A stretch of DNA of 64,000 nucleotides from Hordeum vulgare subsp. vulgare (taxonomy: Eukaryota; Streptophyta; Magnoliopsida; Poales; Poaceae), in the NCBI RefSeq assembly GCF_904849725.1, contig NC_058522.1, forward strand, positions 438,431,529 through 438,495,528, read 5' to 3'. The translations under genes and the position numbers were made by a program. Shown piece by piece: positions 46,387-57,585 of this stretch. The number at the start of each line of letters is the position of its first letter. The stretch's first letter is position 1. The notes under the pieces are model-generated. The model was not told the origin of the DNA. It saw nothing but the letters and a program-made list of their open reading frames with translations, and did not search any database.

Positions 46387-47309
46387 AACTACCACACTTA
46401 AAATGAATCTCGTCCTCGAGATTCGAAGAGGCTAGAAAGAAAGGTTAGGGTTTGGGGGTCTTCTAACAAATCCAATCTCCGGCAAGGTGGGGTGCTACCA
46501 CACTTAAAATGAGAGATACTGGCCCCTCAAAATGCTTTAATGATCCTCTGGGGTTTTGGCAACTGACATCGCACAGTCTTCATATTAAATCCTTTGGTGA
46601 TGCTCTCCCGTTGATATAAGCTTCTTCCGTTACTGGGTCTTCTTAACTGAGAGTCTCGTGGTCAATTCTAAATAACATATCGATGGTTCTCATGGTGGTC
46701 TACCATTTGTGGTTATCCTGCAGAGAGAAGGGTCTTGGTTTCATTCTCACCGTAAAATTTCCTACGTGTGACAACAAATGCCATGTACATGGGGCGTTCA
46801 TCATACCATTCTAATGCTTAAACAAAAGCTTCAAAGAACGTCGTCTCTCACTATGGGTAAGTCTCTCAGATTTACCATTCCGAATAGCAAGATAAATGAT
46901 AAGAGTAAGTCGTCATGGTGATCAATCCATTCCGTACCCAAATCATTTCTCTGTATAAGGTTTAGCGAATCTCGCTTTCTAACACTTGGGCATCCTCACA
47001 AGCGTTGCAGAATTTCTCTTGTCCACGAACGAAGTTCGGATAATCCATTGGTCCTGCAAGCTGAACGAAACATCTATCGTATCTTCACAACTCTGAGGTT
47101 TTCGTATGCTCCTAAGAAAACGTTTGCTGATCCATCATAGCTTCTTCCATAAATCATATGCATTTCATAATCAATCCTTTATTACATCCTTAATTTCTTA
47201 TCAAAAACTCCAATTCAAAAGTACTTTATTACAAATGCTGCCATCCACATTGTTCGGTATGGTCGAGCCTTTCTGCCAACTTTATTCATCTGCCTCTCTT
47301 GGAGGTACT
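46387..47309 (-). other. E4 3' non-coding region with two polypurine copies
   Basis: The 18-mer TCATTTTAAGTGTGGTAG (minus) next to the 3' LTR (46389-46406) is repeated exactly at 46495-46512. No gene is seen. Confidence 0.75.
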
Positions 47310-47765
47310 TTAGTTCCATTGGAACTTTCCGATGTGCTCCTTGAAATCATACACCTTTTGCTTCATCATGGTGGTCCCGAGCTTCATCTCCATCATCTCC
47401 GTACGTACTTCACTCAGGTATTCCTGGGTATGACGGAGTCTTGCTTCAAGTATTTCTCCGATCTGACGTATGGCTTCCCTGGCAGCTTCACGAACAACAT
47501 CAAAGAAGGTTGCTCGTGGTACACGTGAAATGAAAAAGTATTGCCCCATAGTCTTTGGACAAACTCCTTTCACATGGTGGAGCTGTACTTCCACGTACCA
47601 AAGTTCCACTCCATTTTCCACAAATGGGTAGCCTTTGTAGACTGCATCTCCTTCAAGGTGAATGTGCTTCATCATGTCCTTCAGGATTTTCGGGTAATCA
47701 TGATCACTGGTCAGGGTCATGATCGTTTGTGGGCCCTTGAGGAATGACTCGTAGAGAGTTGTCAT
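47310..47765 (-). CDS. E4 accessory ORF, unknown function
   Basis: An uninterrupted minus frame of 151 codons between gag and the 3' LTR, where pol would be expected. Visible segments: WYVEVQLHHVKG in the middle, FFDVVREAAREAIRQIGEI (amphipathic helix), then a long charged helix-like tail (LRHTQEYLSEVRTEMMEMK). No retroviral enzyme motif. I do not recognise it. It is the only sizeable frame in E4 without a stop, which may be chance or recent constraint. An additional ORF is known in some plant Gypsy lineages, but membership is unproven. Confidence 0.5.
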   Translation of the reverse strand: MTTLYESFLKGPQTIMTLTSDHDYPKILKDMMKHIHLEGDAVYKGYPFVENGVELWYVEVQLHHVKGVCPKTMGQYFFISRVPRATFFDVVREAAREAIRQIGEILEARLRHTQEYLSEVRTEMMEMKLGTTMMKQKVYDFKEHIGKFQWN

Positions 47766-48116
47766 CTGCAGGTGCCAGTAAATAGGTACTCAGTCGAATG
47801 TATATGTCTCCTTGGTAATCATGGTACATTCCTTCTCAGTGGATCCTGTGGGTTTATCGATTACTACCACACTTAAATGAATTATACTGATGCGTGCATA
47901 GACCATATTTCTCATATCCTCATAAATGTTGAGAGATATTTGCTCGTAGAGAAACAATGCATACAGTTTCAACATAGACAATCATGAGACAATAAATTCC
48001 ATTTATTCATGATGTTATTACAATCTCAGGGACTTCTGTTACAAAAATTTCACTCCATGATCTCATGAAAAACAAGAGTGCTTCAGATTACACTTATTGC
48101 CATGGTCAAAACTTAA
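47766..48116 (-). other. E4 spacer with third polypurine-like copy
   Basis: Minus TCATTTAAGTGTGGTAG at 47864-47880 is the 3' polypurine motif with one A fewer, about 1.5 kb upstream of the 3' LTR. No gene. Confidence 0.6.
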
Positions 48117-49265
48117 CTACTCCATTCTAGCTTTCTTCTGTTGTGGACAATCGCTGGCAAAATGTCCTGCTTCCTTGCAACAAAAACAAATGATTTCTGA
48201 CAAGTCTCGAGGCTTCTTAGTGTTTGCTTTTGCTCCTTGGGTTCCCGGCTTCCTTCCTGAGCACATGTATTTGTGGTGGCCAAATTTCATACACTTGTAA
48301 CATCTGACATGACTCAGGTCTATGTATGCAGAGATTTGGTTCTTCCGAGGGTACTTTTTCTTCTTTCTGGACTCCTTCATTTTGGCCAGTTCTTCTATTT
48401 CAAGTGGATCAAACTCCACTTCTTCCGTCGGGAAGTTTCCCAGATACTCTTGGCTTCTCTTCGTGCAGTCCTGTGAATAATGTCCTTCTCCACATGAGTA
48501 GAATGCATTGGAGAAAAATCTGGTCAGACCTTGTCCATCAGGGTCTTCAATATTTTTGTTCATCACCGGTTCTTCCAGAATCTTTTCCTTGAGGGCTTCC
48601 TTCACTGCATCTTTCTGCTGCTTGACAACCTGTTGCACCTTGGGGTAAATGTGACACTGAGCTTGGTAGTGGGTGGTTCCTTCACAAAGGAAACAAGTCA
48701 CCTGACTACTTGGGCACTCCTCAGCTAGGTGATTTCCTTCACAATGAGTGCATCCATCTTTGTGTTCTTCCTGGGTGTGTTCTATATCTCCACAGATCTT
48801 GCATGCACAAGTCTTCTCCTTCGGATTATCATAGCACTTCCAAATGAGACAGGATCTTAACAGAGTCCTCTTGAATTCGTCCCAGGTTTCTGCTCCACTA
48901 AATCCTTGTATGGCATGATGCATTTTCCACCAGATTGCAGCACTTTGGGTAAAGTACTGGAGAGCGTGTTCCACTTAATACTTCCTTGAGATCAAGTTGC
49001 TCCCGAAGTGGTTCTCCATGTTTTGAATCCATATCTCAGCTTCCAACTAGGTCATTGGTCCAGAGACTACAAGTCCAGCTTCATACTCCATCTGGTAGGG
49101 TTGAGGTTTTGGGGATGAGACGGGTAAGACAGGGAGGGAGATACAAACAATATTTTTGACAATAGATTTTAGTTGTGGTCGTCGGAAAACACACACCAAA
49201 GACGGTTCACAAATCATCGTATCTAACGTGGGTATATAAAAGGGGTTTGGACTTATAATGGTCAT
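48117..49265 (-). pseudogene. gag: E4 gag with an array of CCHC zinc knuckles
   Basis: The longest frame (48974-48117, about 285 codons) begins within a retrotransposon gag domain (LQYFTQSAAIWWKMHHAI, TWDEFKRTLL). Upstream residues including WIQNMENHF are separated by a TAA at 48975-48977, and an earlier stop lies near 49047. Nucleic-acid-binding knuckles follow: CFLCEGTTHYQAQC, CYKCMKFGHHKYMC and CFCCKEAGHFASDC fit CX2CX4HX4C; CTHCEGNHLAEEC is one residue short; another has lost its first Cys (YSCGEGHYSQDC). Gag packages element RNA. The frame ends QQKKARME without protease. Confidence 0.85.
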
Positions 49266-49581
49266 ATAATTATTCGAACACTTCAGGGTCTTCGAATTCT
49301 TCGGGTCTTGAGAGTCTTCAATTGGTGTAGCGTCAATTCTTCAAACGCGTGGTGAAATCCTCTTTACTTTGAAGTAGAACTCCGTTGATTCTTCATGAGG
49401 TCGAAGGGGTAAGGGTATTGTCTAACTATTTGAGGTGAGAGGGAACATTCCATGAAATCAGAAGAGATGAGAAGTAAAAGGTGTTGTTGAAAATAAATTT
49501 TTTTTGAGAGATCCTATCCTAAGAAATTTCCAGTTTCTAGGGGTCACGTCCTACAGTCAACATGTGCTCTGATACCATTTC
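49266..49581 (-). other. E4 leader with PBS
   Basis: The PBS TGGTATCAGAGC (minus; 49577-49566) complements the initiator tRNA-Met 3' end and lies 4 bases inside the 5' LTR. The rest is untranslated leader. Confidence 0.88.
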
Positions 49582-52500
49582 TGTAGCGACCCGACTCAAG
49601 GCGAGTCAAGCCTCTGTGTTTCTGTGCCATCCCTGGATCAGTATGCTGGCACACACAGTACATCAATGTATATATCAAAGTGCAATCACATGTAAATAGC
49701 GTAAAACTGATATATACCTTAAATATTTCAGCGGAAGCAGTCAAGGGAGTGGAATCCCAATAAACACCAACGGCAAGTTGAGTGTAGACCGTAACCCTGA
49801 ATCGTACTCTTACTCGTCGAAGAAAAATATCTGCAACATAAGACGTTGCAGCCGTGTAGGTCAGCATATTGAATATGCCGACAAGTCACATAAGAGAGGG
49901 GTGAAAAGTAATCATCTATACTATATGCATATATGGCAGGTGGGGCTATAAGTTTTGCATAAAGCAAATTTTATCCTACAACAAGAGGGGCTAAAAGCAA
50001 AATGTTACTACATTGCTGGTTGTTAACAAGATGGTTCCGCCAACCAGTTCTCGTACCCGAGTTGTCAATAATTACCCTCATCAAATATATATATAATGGT
50101 GTTGAGAAATCCATATAACTTCAGTTCCTTTGGCTCAAGTTGCCCATGACCGTGGACACGGCTAATCGATTAGGTTTGAGTACTCTGCAGAGTTTTGCAC
50201 ACGTTCCCCACAAGATTTGATCGCCTCCGTGTTTGTCCTCGCACTTCAGGGTGTTTGAAGACCGGATGATCAAAACATGGTCTTTCAACGGGTCCCTCTG
50301 AATCCCTGTCGGTGCCCATCCATTCCTACCGTTCGTCTACATTTGCTAGCACCGCCTGTCCAGAGTCGCCGCGTTGTCCAACCAAGCCAGAGCCCATAAT
50401 GACTTGTGGCTATGCAGGTAAGCCTTGGGTCTTGAAAATATCCGTCCGTCTCTTTGAGCCTGGGTGAAGCTTTTCGCAGGATGACATGGCCTCTCCAGCA
50501 TCCCGGGCATCCACTGGGTTTTCCAGGGAGCCGATCAACCGTCCTTCACCCAGAGTTGCATTGCGTCCGAGGTCTTGAAAATCTTGTCTTAGTCCGGTCT
50601 TGATTATTATATCAACCTCGCATCACTCATGGTATACACTCAACCGATAACCCGTCTACTCAAGCATAGCATTAAGCAAATTGTCGTCCCGGGGCCAAGT
50701 GTCGGGGATGTTGTATTCCTACCACATGATACTACAACTTATGCTAAATTTTCCAAGTACCTAGGCAGCATGCAATTGGGCATAGGATGGTAGAACTACG
50801 ATGCATAAAATATAGGTGATAGTATGATCAAGGTGACTTGCCTGTGATGTTGATGAAGAAGAATTTCTCGAGAAAATAACTTGATAGACTACTCGTCACT
50901 CTCCGATGAAATCTATATAGCAAACATATCATTCACATAAGCACTCATACTAGCAATCATTCTAGCAATCAAAACAAAAGAGAGAGCGAATAGGAATTCC
51001 GAAAGAAACTTCAAACAAGACTAGAGAGTCCTCCACTACGTCAAACACTAAATAGTTTTGTCTAACAGAAAATAATGACAAGGAACTAAGATATAAGTTT
51101 AACTAAGATAAAATAAAGTGTTTTTCACAAAACCTTTTGAAAGTATTCCCAAACGGAATTTGAAACAATGGTGAAAGCAATTGCACGTTACTACAGAACT
51201 AGCATTGATTTCACAAATAAAACTAAAATAAAAACTTGTTGCAAAACTACTGTTAACTAACATAAACAAAACAATAATAATCTTTCTGAAATAATAAAGA
51301 AAATATTTTAAAACAAAAGTAGAAAATGAATTAGCCGAAATCCTAAAAGCGGTGAAACAGAAATTGTTTCACATGAAATAATGAGTTAAAATACTCAAAC
51401 AAATCTGACATTTTTACCACTGGTAACTAAGATCACTAGTGATCATTACCAAAAGGAATCAAATTAAAATATATTTTTAAACTCCTGGAATAGGCAAAAC
51501 AAGGTTTAAACTAAATCTGATCTAACTTATATTTGAACATTTCAAACATAGACAAATTATATGTTTTTAAAAACTACAGGAAATTTGTGAGCTACTGGAA
51601 GAAGAATCAATGTCATTGGACTTCGGGATAAAACGTTGTGGCCAAAACAAAACAGAAAGTTTCTGTTTTTGCAAACAGGCAGAAAATTATAAAAGTACTA
51701 GTGCTAAAAAGAGGGGTACACGTGGCCTGAGGCTATTGGCTGCGGAGGCTGTTTGTTGGAGCGCTTCGGGCAAACGGCCGAAGCTAAGTAAACTCGTTGG
51801 TTAAACCATAAGTGACAAAAAAACCCACTGGATTTCTAAACTAAACCGAAAGGTTATCTAGTGATCTAATCTAGGCCACTAGTTAAAGATCTAAGGGCTA
51901 AGAAAGAGGAACATGAAATAACAGAGAGAGAGGGAGAGAGTACCGGCAGGGCAGTAGCTACTCCGGCGGGTCACGTCGCCGGCGAGGGGGTGGGGGACTC
52001 AGGGGCGGTGGGGATGGGGCGGCGGCGGCGGGGCAGTCCTCCTCCTCGGGGGAAGGCGCTCGGGGAAGACGGAGAGGGGCTCGGGGCGTTCCCAGGGCGA
52101 GGCCGAAGGGTGGCAGCCTTGCTGCTGCTGCTGCTCCGGCGAGCGGGCGGCGAGGGGAGATGGGGAGGCGGCGGCGGGGGTGGGAACGGGGTCGGCCGAG
52201 GTGGGGAGTATTTATAGGCTAGGAGGAGGGCGAGCTAAGGAAGGGAGAGGGAGGGAATCGGGAAGAAAATCCCTGGAGGAGTCGGTCTCGGTCGGGCTTG
52301 GTTTTTGGCAGGAGGAAGGAGAAGGGTGGCCGCGGGAGTTGGCTCAAGCGATGGGGCCCTTGGGCAGTGAGAGGAGGAGAAGGGGGAAGGGGTCGGTCGC
52401 CCGGTTTTAAAGGGATTCGATCCCAGGACGGTGGGGATTCGGCCCAAGCCTATCTAGCGCCTAGGCGGCGGCTAAAAAAACAAAAAAAAACAAAAGGTTT

Positions 52501-53102
52501 CCTAATTAAAACCTTTTCCGAAACAGAAATATAAAAGCTAATAAAAGGAAATAAATCAAAATATCTATATATGGTATTATATATCAAAAAAATGAGAAAA
52601 AGAATCTCTACCCGAATAACATTTTTTTAAAGCCAAAATAAAAACTTTGAAAAAATGTTTTTTTTCAAAAATTCCCAAATTTGCTTTATTTCTTTTTGCA
52701 ATTATTTTTGCAAAAGAACTTTGGGTTTTCTTGGCTCAAATATTTCAGAATTTTGCCCGCACTTTGGAGGGTCATTTTCCTCCGCTCTCTCTCTTGCGTG
52801 CAAGAGAGTATTTCTCCGGGCTTTTCTCGCGCGAGGAAAAAAAATGGAAATGCAAAAGAAATCAATGCAAATATCCCGTTCAAGTTCTTTATAATTGAAG
52901 AAGTCATGTCATCTTCTCTCGTTGCTTTTAAAAGATTGAATTTGAATTCACCGGAGAAGGGGAAAGTCATTTTATTCCCTCTCATTCAAAAGTTTCGAAA
53001 AGTTTCAAATTTCACACAAGTTTCAATCACTCAGCAAACAAACAAACAATCAATCTAATAATTATATTAACATTCCAAAATTTATAATTTTGGGATGTTA
53101 CA
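49582..53102 (-). repeat. E4 5' LTR
   Basis: 3521 bp, near-identical to the 3' LTR. TATA box TATAAATA on minus at 52209-52216, followed by the GC-rich leader block with a CTG run; palindrome pair at 50150-50173. Confidence 0.95.
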
Positions 53103-53610
53103 GGTTTTGCCGATTTGTTTTACCATACATGTCTGGATCATGCGTTGGTAAGTGGCGCCTGCATTTTTAACGCGGAAGGCATTGTGTTAAAGCAGAACGG
53201 TCCGTATGGTGTTATGAAGGCAGTTGCTGGCTATAGGATTCCTTCATTTTGATCTGATGGTATCCATAGTAGGCATCAAGGAAGCACAGGGAGTCGTGTC
53301 CGGATGTTGCATCTATGATTTGATCTATTTGGGGTAAGGGAAAAGGGTCCTTTGGGCATGCTTTGTTGAGGTCTTTAAAGTTGACGCATAGCCGCCAGGA
53401 TTTATCCTTCTTTGGTACCATGACCAAATTTGCCAGCCAGTCAGGGTGTTTGATGTCCCTGATGAACCCGACCTCCAATAACTTGTCCAGTTCTTTCCCC
53501 GTGGCTTGACGCTTAGGTTCAGAAAATCGTCGCGGGGTTTGTTTAACAGACTTAAAACCTGCTATTATGTTCAGGTTGTGCTCGGTCAGCCCCCTGGGGA
53601 TCCCTGGCAT
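53103..53610 (-). pseudogene. Element H reverse transcriptase, N-terminal part
   Basis: Minus frame with LLEVGFIRDIKHPDWLANLV, VPKKDKSWRLCVNFKDLNKACPKD (fingers), then PLPQIDQIIDATSGHDSLCFLDAYYGYHQIKM (first catalytic Asp in LDAYYG). These motifs are typical of the Tat lineage. The frame decays near 53212 and the coding sequence is interrupted by E4 at the duplicated GGTTT (53103-53107). Confidence 0.88.
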
Positions 53611-53837
53611 ATCTCAGGGATGACATGCAAATATATCGTAGTTCTCGCATAGGAAGGCACATAGTGCTTTGTCTACTGCGTGTTCTAGGTGGGCTCCAAT
53701 GGATGCGGTTTTATTGGGGTCCGTTGGATGTACCTAGAATTTGATAGTTTCGTCCGCCGGCTTGAAAGACATAGATTTGGTCGCTTCCTGAGGACTACGT
53801 CATCTTTGTCCACCATGGCCCGCAGGGCTGTTAGTTC

Positions 53838-54472
53838 TCATGCAGCCAGGGTTTCGGCCAGTACCTCCAAGGCCAGGGATGTCGTCTTATTTTTGGCTCG
53901 GAGTGCCCTGTGGGGATCACTTTCTATCGTGATTATACCATTTGGCCCTGGCATCTTCAGCTTCATATACCCGTAGTGTGGTATGGCCTGGAATCTTGTG
54001 AAGGCCTCCCGTCCTAATAGGGCGTGGTAGCCACTATGGAATGGCACGATGTGGAACAGGAGCCCTCAGATCGGTAGTTATAGGGGGTACCAAATACGAT
54101 GTCGAGGGTCATGCGTCCTATGCAACATGCTTCTTTGCCGGGGACAATGCCTCGGGAGGTGGTTGAGCTTTGCCTGATCCGAGATCGATCGAATTGCATT
54201 TCATTCAACATATCCTCATAAATGAGGTTAAGGCCGCTGCCCCTGTCCATGAGTACTTTGCTTAGTATGAAGATGTCTATGATGGGGTTCAGAACTAGGG
54301 TGGCAAGTGTCCGACCAGTGTTCGTTACCGGCTCGTCATCTTGGTCGAAGGTAATAGGTGTGTTTGACCAGGGGTTTGTCTCCACTACATGGTTGATTTG
54401 ATTGATCTCTCGAAAGTCTCTCTTTCGCCGGCTTAGCGAGGAGAATGGTTTGTAGATCGTTAGGATCTCCAT
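53838..54472 (-). pseudogene. Element H aspartic protease (frameshifted)
   Basis: The first part (54472-54014) has INHVVETNPWSNTPITFDQDDE, then VLMDRGSGLNLIYEDML. MDRGSG is the retropepsin active-site region, where D-G-G-S is usual. The second part (54047-53838) is in another frame: YHALLGREAFTRFQAIPHYGYMKLKMPGPNG. A frameshift near 54030 separates them. Confidence 0.82.
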
Positions 54473-54822
54473 ACTGTTGCTTGGTGGTTCCCCCGACCCT
54501 TCATGTCTTGATGTCTGGAGGATTACTTCCCCACTTTCCGCGACTTGTCGGACGACCTAACATGCTCGAAGGGTGTGTGTGGAAAGTGTGCCCGGCGGAA
54601 GAAAGTGTATGGGGCATGGTTTGTCCGCTAGTGTGTCGAGGATTGACTTGTCACTTGATTTTGACTTGTTTCTCCTTTTTGTGTGTTCGGGGGTAGCCTG
54701 TCCCGTAAATGGGGGTGACTGCCTTCTCCGAATTTTCTGCTCTGCTCGATGTAATTAGGCTCGATGCACATCTTCTGCATTTGCCAGGTGCTCTCCATGG
54801 TGCAGTACTTGAGTACCAGGTT

Positions 54823-55868
54823 CTATAGTTCCATGAAGGTTTGAACCCGGCGACAAGCTAGGGCATTGAGAATGCCCTCATCCCGACAATGTGTCCGGAA
54901 GGCACCTATTATCTCATGGTCGCCGTGTCCTTCCTTCTTTTGAAGAAGGAGGAATCTCGCCAAAAAGTGGTGCACTAACTCACCCGGTCTTTGAATGACC
55001 GCGGGCGGGTTTGAACCAAACCCTGTTCTCAAGGGATGTTCAGGTTGGGTGGTGGGTGGGTTTAATTTTTGGATTCCCATTGGCTGTGCTCTCGTGAGTT
55101 CGGTTGCTGCGTCCTTGACGGGACCGTGTACCGAACCAGCCATCGGCCCTGAATCGTTCCTGGATCTGGATAGAAGCTCCGAGTCGTTCAGTTTGTCCAG
55201 TCGGTCGGCGACTGGGATGTGTATCGTTCTTAGTTCTGATGATTGGTACGAGGAGGCCTGGACAGGGAATTCGATAGTATTAACCAGATTCATGATGGGC
55301 GGGATGTGGATTTCCCTATCGTCGGGCCTGATCCCGATTCGATCATAGATTGTGCCCTGACCATTATTCCCGCCCAATGCTTGGATCTGGTCGAGTAATC
55401 CATGCAATGTTGGGATTTTGGCGGTGCTTGCGCCGCTTGTGTGCTCGGGGTCAGCTGGTGCCCCTAATCCCTCGGCGGTACTTGAGATCGCCCTTGGGGA
55501 GAGCTCGACTGACGTGAGTTTGGATGCCCCGAGCGTGTCGGGCTTTAAGGCCGGATCAGGGATGAAGTTTGTCTCGATGATTGGATTCACGGCCTCGGAG
55601 GCCAATGTGTCGAGGTCTATGCGCTCCTTCAATGGAGCGGAAAGCCGTGTTAACACAAGGTCTCCCCGGGGGTCAGCGGTGAACTCTAGGCTCCCAAACC
55701 TGACTTCCTGACTAGGGGAAAAATTTCCAATCTGACAGAGGTGCCAGCCGGATCGGCATGCAGAACGATGCTTCCGAACGCGAAGATTTGTCCAGGGACG
55801 AACAAGTCCCTGTTGCGTACCTCATCGCTGATCACCACACATTCCATCGAACCTTTTGGCGATCCCAC
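54823..55868 (-). pseudogene. gag: Element H gag (broken)
   Basis: Start at 55868 (MGSPKGSMECVVISDE) 27 bases inside the 5' LTR. A stop at 55686 and a frame change lead to a long frame 55656-54823 ending PGELVHHFLARFLLLQKK...RRVQTFMEL, a recognisable capsid-like helical region (LxxRFLxxK). The segment 54473-54822 between gag and protease has no clean frame. Confidence 0.75.
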
Positions 55869-55894
55869 AGTGGAACTCTCAATGAAAGCACCAA

Positions 55895-56191
55895 TGTCGG
55901 TATCAAAACCGGCAGATCTCGGGTACGGGGTCCCGAACTGTGGACCTTAGATCGATGGGTTGTAGGAAGAAGGGGGAGACATCGGTATACCCAGGTTCGG
56001 GGCCTCCTATGAAGGTAATACCCTATCTCCCACTTGATTGTATCGATGAAGATGATTACAGAGTAGATCTACCTCGAGATTATATATGCTAAACCCTAGA
56101 TGGTTCAGCCTCCTCTGCACGGATAGGGGTCTCTGGTTTATATAGACACCAGGGACCCTAGGGTTTACAAGTTACCGACTATAGTCGGGGG
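55895..56191 (-). repeat. Element H 5' LTR (partial)
   Basis: On minus it ends GTTTTGATACCGACA; TTGGTGCTTTCATTG follows as the PBS-side sequence. TATA (CTATATAAA on minus) at 56138-56146. The outer part is cut off at 56192 by another LTR. Confidence 0.8.
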
Positions 56192-56482
56192 TGTTGGGGA
56201 ACGTTGCATGGGAAACAAAAAAATTCCTACGCACACGAAATACCCATCATGGTGATGGTGGTGGAGCTAGTCCAGCAGGGCTTCGCGTAAGCACCGCTGA
56301 AAACTAGACTAGATGAGAAATGGATCTAGAGAGAGGGGAGCACGTGGCTGATTGTTGTGTCTCCCTCAAAACCTCTAGTATATATAGGAGGAGAGGAGAG
56401 GAGTCTGCCTTGGACCCTACTCCAAGGAGAGGGGTCGGCCTAACCAAAGGAGAAGTCCACCTCCTTGTGGGAAGGTGGACTA
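56192..56482 (-). repeat. Fragment of another LTR (ends CCCCAACA on minus)
   Basis: Begins TGTTGGGGAACG on plus. TATA (TATATATA) at 56379-56386 indicates minus orientation. It is interrupted at 56483 and internally shortened; family not assigned. Confidence 0.6.
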
Positions 56483-57585
56483 TGATACGTCTCCAACGTA
56501 TCTATAATTTTTGATGGTTTCATGCTATTATCTTGTCAAACTTTGGATGTTTTGTATGCCTTTTATATATTTTCCGAGACTAACTTATTAACTTAGTGCC
56601 AAGTGCCAGTTCCTGTTTTTTCCATGTTTATGACCCCTTTCAGAGGAGGATTTTAAACGGAGTCCAAACGGAACGAAACTTCCAAAAAGATTTTTTCCGA
56701 AACAGAAGAAGATCGGGAAGCCTAAGAATCAAGGCAAGGGGCCACCAGGGACCCCACAAGCCCCCTAGCCGCGGCCAGGGGGCCCACGCCTCCCAGGCTT
56801 GTGGGCTCCCTGGGCCACCTCTGCCCTAGGTCTTCCGCCTATATATTCCCTAAAATCCCAGAAAAAAATCAGGAGATCATCGAAAGTACTTTTCCACCGC
56901 CGCAAGCTTCTGTCTTCGCATGATCCCATCTGGAGCACGTTTTGGTGCCCTGCCGGAGGGGGATTCAGATACGGAGGGCTTCTTCATCAACACCATGACC
57001 TCTCCGATGATGCGTGAGTAGTTCACCATAGACCTACGGGTCCATAGCTAGTAGCTAGATGGCTTCTTCTCTCTCTTGGATCTTCAATACAAAGTTCTCC
57101 ATGATCTTCATGCAGATCTATCCGATGTAATCTTCTTTTGCGGTGTGTTTGTCGAGATCCGATGAATTGTGGATTTATGATCAGATTATCTATGAATCTT
57201 ATTTGAGTTTCTTATGATCTCTCTTATGCATCATTTCATATCCTTGTAATTCTCTTCGAGTTGTGGGTTTCGTCTGGCCAGCTTGATCTATGATTCTTGC
57301 AATGGGAGAAGTGCTTGCTTTTGGGTTCATACCGTGCGGTGACCTCACCCAGTGACAGAAGGGGTAGCGAGGCATGCATCTTGTTGTTGCCATCAACGGT
57401 AAAAATATGGGGTTTCCATCATTAGTTATAGATTATCCCTCTACATCATGTCATCTTGCTTAAGGCGTTACTGTGTTCGTCATGAACCCAATACACTAGA
57501 TGCATGCTGGATAGTGGTTGATGTGAGGAGTAATAGTAGTAGATGCAGAAAGTATCGGTCTACTTGTCTCGGACGTGATGCCTAT
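56483..57585 (+). repeat. Sabrina-like LTR, interrupted by E5
   Basis: Starts TGATACGTCTCCAACGTATC. U3 hairpin arms CCCACAAGCC (56753-56762) and GGCTTGTGGG (56796-56805), TATA (CCTATATATTCC) near 56839. It resembles the reverse complement of the E3 LTR along its length and breaks at GATGCCTAT, where E5 starts. The rest would lie beyond the window. Confidence 0.8.

Larger units (their letters stand above)
42870..53102 (-). mobile_element. E4: large non-autonomous Gypsy element with 3.5 kb LTRs
   Basis: 10.23 kb, minus strand, TSD GGTTT. 5' LTR 49582-53102, PBS 49566-49577, gag 49265-48117, accessory ORF 47765-47310, polypurine tract at 46387-46406, 3' LTR 42870-46386. No protease, RT or integrase. 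About ten base differences were noticed by eye in the first 1.6 kb of the LTRs, so this is a relatively young insertion. It lies in the RT gene of H a few codons before YVDD. Confidence 0.95.
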
